Shown: positions 14,950-17,989 of the stretch, one piece after another | Layout of the letters: each line of letters opens with the position of its first letter | Position numbering within the stretch: the stretch's first letter is position 1 | DNA from: an uncultured Clostridium sp. | GTDB taxonomy: Bacteria; Bacillota; Clostridia; TANB77; CAG-508 | DNA: 17,989 nucleotides | Assembly: GCA_900552655.1 (NCBI GenBank) | Contig: USAE01000032.1 | Span: forward strand, 1-17,989 | Direction of reading: 5' to 3' | Notes under the pieces: model-generated | Told to the model about the DNA's origin: nothing | Databases searched by the model: none | What the model saw: the letters and a program-made list of their open reading frames with translations, nothing else | Program-made: the position numbers and the translations under genes

Positions 14950-14977
14950 ATTATATCATACTTTTCCTTTTTTGCAA
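14950..14977 (-). promoter_or_regulatory. Sigma-A promoter of the ruvA-rarA-TSUP operon
   Basis: Read on the minus strand: TTGCAA (14972-14977), a 16-base spacer, TATAAT (14950-14955), about 38 bases before the ruvA start. I see no obvious LexA-type operator around it. Confidence 0.6.
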
Positions 14978-15027
14978 TAAAAATAACTTTTATATTTACA
15001 AATTCATATAATATATTAGGTGATTAT

Positions 15028-15504
15028 ATGGTAGATTATTTATATTTAAAAGATTCTATTTATGCTTTGAAACAAAATTACGACTTCTTAAAAATTTTTT
15101 CTATTGGTAAATCTACTCTAAAAAATGAAATATACTGCATTAAATTTGGTACTGGAAAAAAAGAAGTTTTGTATACTGCTGGTATTCATGCTAATGAATG
15201 GATTACTTCTCTTTTATTAATAAAATTCTTACGTAATTTATGTAATGCCTTTGTTTCTGATTCAAAAATTTATGAACATAGTGCAAAATATTTATACGAA
15301 AATTGTTCTTTGTACATAATTCCTATGATTAATCCAGATGGAATAAATTTAGTTAATAATTTTTACGATAAAAATTCTAATGTATATATTTCTGTTTCTA
15401 ATATTGCTAAAAATTTTCCTTCTATCCCATTTCCTTCTGGTTGGAAAGCCAATATTAATGGTGTGGATTTTAAAAACTACCAACCAATTTGCAAAGTATT
15501 GTAA
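15028..15504 (+). pseudogene. M14 zinc carboxypeptidase, 3' part cut off by an integrative element
   Basis: The N-terminal 147 residues match the M14 metallocarboxypeptidase fold, most like the gamma-D-glutamyl-diaminopimelate peptidases of Gram-positives. AGIHANEW gives the first zinc ligands (His54, Glu57), MINPDGINLV (100-109) is the next conserved block, and FPSGWKANINGVD (135-147) ends the recognisable homology. Relatives continue with an 'LN-x-x-(F/Y)P' segment, the third zinc histidine and the catalytic glutamate; here eleven unrelated codons lead to a stop. The start at 15028 is fixed by TAGGTG five bases upstream. The break lies at the left end of a recombinase-bearing element, so an insertion split the gene. 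The product lacks its active site and is unlikely to be functional. The 3' half should lie beyond the far end of the element. Confidence 0.8.
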
Positions 15505-15527
15505 CTACTAGAATTACACTACTTTGC
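15491..15527. repeat. Inverted repeat at the element end
   Basis: GCAAAGTATTGTAA (15491-15504) and TTACACTACTTTGC (15514-15527) are inverted copies with one mismatch around a nine-base centre. The left arm holds the stop of the truncated carboxypeptidase frame and the right arm holds the recombinase stop. GTTTTTG follows on the + strand, so it may act as a rightward terminator; its position about 25 bases inside the predicted boundary also allows a recombinase-binding role. Confidence 0.65.
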
Positions 15528-17181
15528 GTTTTTGATTATCTTCATTTATTATTTCTTCAATTTTTATGAATTCATCTAGATTTTCATTAATAGAATTTAA
15601 TTTTGAAAAATTAAAATATATGTAAATATTTTTATCTTTATCAATCTCTATTTTGTTGATTAATCGGTATAAACATATTTTATCAATCTTGTCTAATTTC
15701 AAAAAATTTTCTATTAATTCATCTAATTCTTTTTCTTCTTTTGCTCTGTTTTTATTATCTACTTTTTCTTCTGTTTGACTTAACTTGTTCTCTAATTCTT
15801 TCTTTTGTTCTTTCAATTTTGTCCTTTCAAAATTTAATTTTTGTGAAACTCTAACATAATCTTCTTCTTGCAAAACACCTCTCAATTTATCCATATACAT
15901 CTTGTCTAAGTTACTATTTACCTCATTTATAGCTTTATTTATTTGTAATATTTTATTTCTATAACCTTCTCTTATATCAAGAGTTTTATTTTGATATTTT
16001 TCATAAACGCACGTAAAAACTTCTTTATCTGCATATATTCTACATATCCTTTTTACAATATCAATAATATGTGTTTCTAACTTTTCATAATTCATGCTAA
16101 GTGGATAGCAATCTCGTATCTTTGCATCACTACAAGTTATATATGGATGTGATTTTGAATTTCTTTTAGAGTTCTTCTTCAAAACTATTTGTAATTTTCT
16201 TTTACAATGATAACAATAAAGTAATCCTCGTAATAAATAATCATATTTAAGTTTTGTATTTGTTCCTCTTTTTTTAAGAATACATTGTACTTTCTCAAAC
16301 ATATCTTTGTCGACAATGGGTTCATGTGTATTATTTACTCTTATTTGATTTTCTTTTTCTACTGTTCTTATTTTCTTTACCTTATACGATATAACAGATT
16401 TTTTATTTTGTACTGTATTTCCAATATATACCTCATTTTTTAGCATATTACATAGTGTTACTTCATTCCAATTATATCCTGTCTTGTTTTCATCTTGAAC
16501 GGCACCTGTTTTTCTGTAGCCTGATGGAGATAAATATTGGTTGCTATTTAAATAATTTACGATTTCACTACTTCCATGACCATGGGCATACATCTCAAAA
16601 ATTTTTTCTACAATACTCTGTACTTTTCTATCTACAACTAATTTGTTTTTTATACTAGGATGTTTTTTATAACCATAAGCAGTTGTACTACAAAGATATT
16701 CTCCTTGCCTTTGTTTTTCTTTATAAACACTTCTAATCTTCTTTGAAATATCCTTAGCATACATATCATTCATAATTGCTTTAAAAGGAGTTATATCATT
16801 ATTTGAGCTATCTAAATATGTATCTATACCATCTGTTATAGCAACATATCTAACATTATTTTTTGGAAAATAATCTTCTATATAAAATCCAGTTTTAATA
16901 TAATCTCTGCCTAGTCTTGATAAGTCTTTTGTTATGACCATGTTAATAGTTCCATTTTCAATATCTTGTATCATTTCACTAAATCCTGGTCTATCAAATC
17001 TTGTACCACTTACTCCATCATCAACATATTCTTTTACAAAACATAAATTATTCTCCTTTACATATCTTTGCAAAATATTTCTTTGATTACTGATACTTTC
17101 ACTTTCTTGCTTGTCGCCATCTTCTCTAGATAATCTGATATACATTCCAACTTTAAAGTTATGGCTTTTTAAATCTAGCAT
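15514..17181 (-). CDS. Large serine recombinase (TnpX-like)
   Basis: A 555-residue site-specific recombinase. The resolvase domain (about 10-160) has GMYIRLSRED with the nucleophile Ser18, VDDGVSGTRFDRPGF (53-67) and VITKDLSRLGRD (82-93), which carry the conserved arginines. The 'recombinase' domain follows (about 165-300, with AYGYKKHPS and NEVYIGNTVQNKKS). A zinc ribbon has YCYHCKRKL and YITCSDAKIRDC (four cysteines). A long Glu/Lys-rich coiled coil (about 400-480) and a short C-terminal tail end the protein. Length and order are those of intact TnpX-type enzymes that catalyse both excision and insertion through a circular intermediate. AGGAGG lies four bases before the ATG. A TnpW-like gene is upstream on the same strand and the element end is just downstream. 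No frameshift is seen, so it is probably active. Confidence 0.95.
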   Translation of the reverse strand: MLDLKSHNFKVGMYIRLSREDGDKQESESISNQRNILQRYVKENNLCFVKEYVDDGVSGTRFDRPGFSEMIQDIENGTINMVITKDLSRLGRDYIKTGFYIEDYFPKNNVRYVAITDGIDTYLDSSNNDITPFKAIMNDMYAKDISKKIRSVYKEKQRQGEYLCSTTAYGYKKHPSIKNKLVVDRKVQSIVEKIFEMYAHGHGSSEIVNYLNSNQYLSPSGYRKTGAVQDENKTGYNWNEVTLCNMLKNEVYIGNTVQNKKSVISYKVKKIRTVEKENQIRVNNTHEPIVDKDMFEKVQCILKKRGTNTKLKYDYLLRGLLYCYHCKRKLQIVLKKNSKRNSKSHPYITCSDAKIRDCYPLSMNYEKLETHIIDIVKRICRIYADKEVFTCVYEKYQNKTLDIREGYRNKILQINKAINEVNSNLDKMYMDKLRGVLQEEDYVRVSQKLNFERTKLKEQKKELENKLSQTEEKVDNKNRAKEEKELDELIENFLKLDKIDKICLYRLINKIEIDKDKNIYIYFNFSKLNSINENLDEFIKIEEIINEDNQKRKVV

Positions 17182-17213
17182 CTGACCTCCTATCCGTAAT
17201 CATCTATGTTTAA

Positions 17214-17242
17214 ATTGTAACGTGCTCAAAAATATTTTACAA
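17214..17242 (-). promoter_or_regulatory. Promoter of the recombinase gene
   Basis: Read on the minus strand: TTGTAA (17237-17242), a 17-base spacer, TACAAT (17214-17219), about 33 bases before the recombinase start. The -35 and -10 boxes are inverted copies (ATTGTAA ... TTACAAT), which could also be a dimer-binding operator. The TnpW-like gene ends only 14 bases above the -35 box. Confidence 0.55.
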
Positions 17243-17255
17243 TAGTCAATAATAA

Positions 17256-17399
17256 TTACTTTATTTGTGTTTTTAAATTTTCTAAATAATCTTTAAAAAT
17301 TAATCCTATTGTTTCTTTCACTTCTTGCTTTTCTTCTGTAAATATGCAATATGTATTAAACTCTGACTTATCTTTTGTATTTTTGATTTTCTCACACAT
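17256..17399 (-). CDS. TnpW-like small element protein (47 aa)
   Basis: A 47-codon frame on the same strand as the recombinase and 74 bases upstream of it. It starts MCEKIKNTKD, continues with FNTYCIFTEEKQEVKETIG and ends LIFKDYLENLKTQIK. The centre (a short beta-like stretch, then a helix with 'E-T-I ... L-I-x-x-Y') resembles TnpW-type proteins carried with TnpX-family recombinases, whose job is not established. AGGAG lies 11 bases before the ATG, a long spacing. The assignment rests on size, place and weak similarity; it could be another small accessory or regulatory protein. Confidence 0.55.
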   Translation of the reverse strand: MCEKIKNTKDKSEFNTYCIFTEEKQEVKETIGLIFKDYLENLKTQIK

Positions 17400-17468
17400 A
17401 TTTGCATCATCTCCTAACTGTTTTTAATAAAAATATCTAATACAGAATATTAAAGAAAATGACTTGTT

Positions 17469-17497
17469 ATGACACTTAAATCAAGTGTATTTGTCAA
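17469..17497 (-). promoter_or_regulatory. TTGACA box with a nested palindrome
   Basis: On the minus strand a consensus TTGACA (17492-17497) faces the TnpW-like gene. In the following spacer lies the palindrome ACACTT-N5-AAGTGT (17472-17488), where a repressor could block polymerase. The -10 at 17-base spacing would be TGTCAT, which is weak. A second palindrome, ACTTCT-N7-AGAAGT (17510-17528), lies just upstream. Neither has a known regulator match. Confidence 0.35.
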
Positions 17498-17574
17498 TGT
17501 ACTTTTTTAACTTCTTCTATATAGAAGTCCGTTTCATATAGCAAAATCAAAAGTATTAAAATAATTTTTTTCAT

Positions 17575-17614
17575 AAAAAAAGACACCCAATAATGTTTTC
17601 ACACTATTAGGTGT
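17575..17614 (-). terminator. Strong leftward terminator
   Basis: ACACCTAATAGTGT, loop GAAA and ACATTATTGGGTGT (minus strand, 17614-17583) form a 14-base stem with two G-T pairs, followed by C and seven T residues. The GNRA-type tetraloop adds stability. It ends a transcript from the right, where there is a strong promoter but no gene. Confidence 0.85.
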
Positions 17615-17743
17615 TATATTTATTAATCTTTTTGCTATTCTCTCTTTATACTACTAAAGTTTTGCTAAATTTTTACTTAACTTTTTGCTAACACTTTTTA
17701 TTTATTGGCAAATCTGTGTAATGCCTCTGTCACTACACTTTCT
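17575..17743 (-). ncRNA. Candidate small RNA or untranslated leader in the element
   Basis: The stretch lies between a strong leftward promoter (17750-17778) and the strong terminator at 17575-17614, giving a predicted RNA of about 165 bases. The only AUG-started frame is 15 codons with no ribosome site. A hairpin near the 5' end pairs GTGTA with TACAC, and the motif TAGCAAAA occurs three times (17630-17637, 17660-17667 and 17683-17690 on the complementary strand). It could be a small RNA regulator, an antisense-type control RNA, or an attenuated leader of the TnpW-recombinase unit read only when the terminator is bypassed. I recognise no known RNA family. Confidence 0.5.
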
Positions 17744-17749
17744 TTTCAT

Positions 17750-17778
17750 ATTTTATATTCATTTACATATTTTGTCAA
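17750..17778 (-). promoter_or_regulatory. Strong leftward promoter in the ORF-less region
   Basis: Read on the minus strand: consensus TTGACA (17773-17778), a 17-base spacer and TAAAAT (17750-17755); an overlapping TATAAA sits two bases nearer. No reading frame with a ribosome site follows before the terminator at 17575-17614. Confidence 0.7.
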
Positions 17779-17840
17779 GACCTTTTTATGAATTTTTATT
17801 TAGAAATTTTTAAAAATTGTATTTACATCATAAATATCTT

Positions 17841-17954
17841 AAAAGGCAGGAAAGAGATACAGAATGTATCTCGTAAACACTTAGAAAAACAAGTTTTCTA
17901 GCCCTCTGTAAATATTAAAAAAATACAGAGAAAATACAGAGTTCCCACTTCGGG
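17841..17954 (+). promoter_or_regulatory. Hairpin cluster with a possible leader peptide
   Basis: In 114 bases there are GAGATACA-GAA-TGTATCTC (17854-17872), TAGAAAA-N5-TTTTCTA (17882-17900), CTCTGTA (17904-17910) that can pair with either of two TACAGAG copies (17924-17930 and 17935-17941), and TCCC-N5-GGGA. A six-codon frame, MYLVNT (17864-17884), has AGGAA 11 bases upstream and ends in the second hairpin. Alternative pairing plus a tiny frame recalls ribosome-mediated attenuation ahead of a rightward gene outside the window. A rightward promoter is not clear, so recombinase-binding or transfer-origin structure is an alternative. Confidence 0.35.
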
Positions 17955-17989
17955 ATATATTTATTTTTAATATATTACGTTATATATAA

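Larger units (their letters stand above)
15469..17989. mobile_element. Left part of a serine-recombinase integrative element
   Basis: The left boundary is placed where homology of the M14 gene stops (codon 147, GAT at 15466-15468). Inside are a large serine recombinase whose 3' end is about 45 bases from the boundary, a TnpW-like small gene and an ORF-poor region with promoters, hairpins and repeats. No sequence that could encode the missing M14 half appears before the window ends, so the element runs past 17989 and its cargo is not visible. TnpX-type recombinases use a GA dinucleotide as crossover core; the GA at 15466-15467 fits but is not proof. Confidence 0.7.

Noticed and set aside
17630..17690. 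Three TTTTGCTA copies as a CRISPR or iteron array
   Set aside because: The repeats are only eight bases, unevenly spaced (30 and 23 bases) and lack conserved spacer length, so they are only noted as motifs in the candidate RNA.

Overview
The window is strongly AT-rich DNA of a low-GC Firmicute, most likely an anaerobic spore-forming member of the Clostridia. The basis is codon use, AGGAGG-type ribosome sites, TTGACA/TATAAT promoters, T-tailed intrinsic terminators, and the gene set: a SpoVB/MurJ-type flippase next to HU, a small S1-domain protein, paired half-length TSUP genes, and a TnpX-like large serine recombinase. I cannot name a genus or species.

Layout. At 1-2300 a SpoVB/MurJ-type lipid flippase is read leftward towards the nucleoid protein HU. 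From 2300 to 6300 lies an unusual pair read towards each other: a membrane-anchored VirD4/TraG-type coupling ATPase (+ strand, TTG start), and an operon of a two-domain S1 RNA-binding protein followed by a winged-helix protein with a replication-relaxation-like core (- strand). They share a bidirectional terminator. No relaxase or mating-pair gene is near. From 6300 to 11300, all leftward, are rluB, an apparent operon of a GT-C-like membrane protein, lspA and rluD, and a separately promoted protein with two SSB-type OB folds.

From 11300 to 12300 are small genes: a 52-residue single-span membrane protein, a cysteine-rich CnaB-like protein on the + strand, and a 45-residue membrane protein. From 12288 to 14912 an operon reads ruvA, rarA and two half-length TSUP permease genes. 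Divergent from ruvA is an M14 carboxypeptidase gene that stops at its conserved GVD motif. The break coincides with the left end of an integrative element of which about 2.5 kb is visible.

The element carries a large serine recombinase, a TnpW-like 47-codon gene, and an ORF-poor right part. That right part has a strong leftward promoter about 170 bp from a strong terminator (a candidate small RNA or leader) and a cluster of hairpins with a possible six-codon leader peptide facing rightward. The right end of the element and any cargo lie outside the window.

The best candidates for something undescribed are the coupling-ATPase / S1 / winged-helix locus in a housekeeping setting and the ORF-less transcript unit in the element. 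All functional statements come from motif and family recognition by eye; no database search was run.
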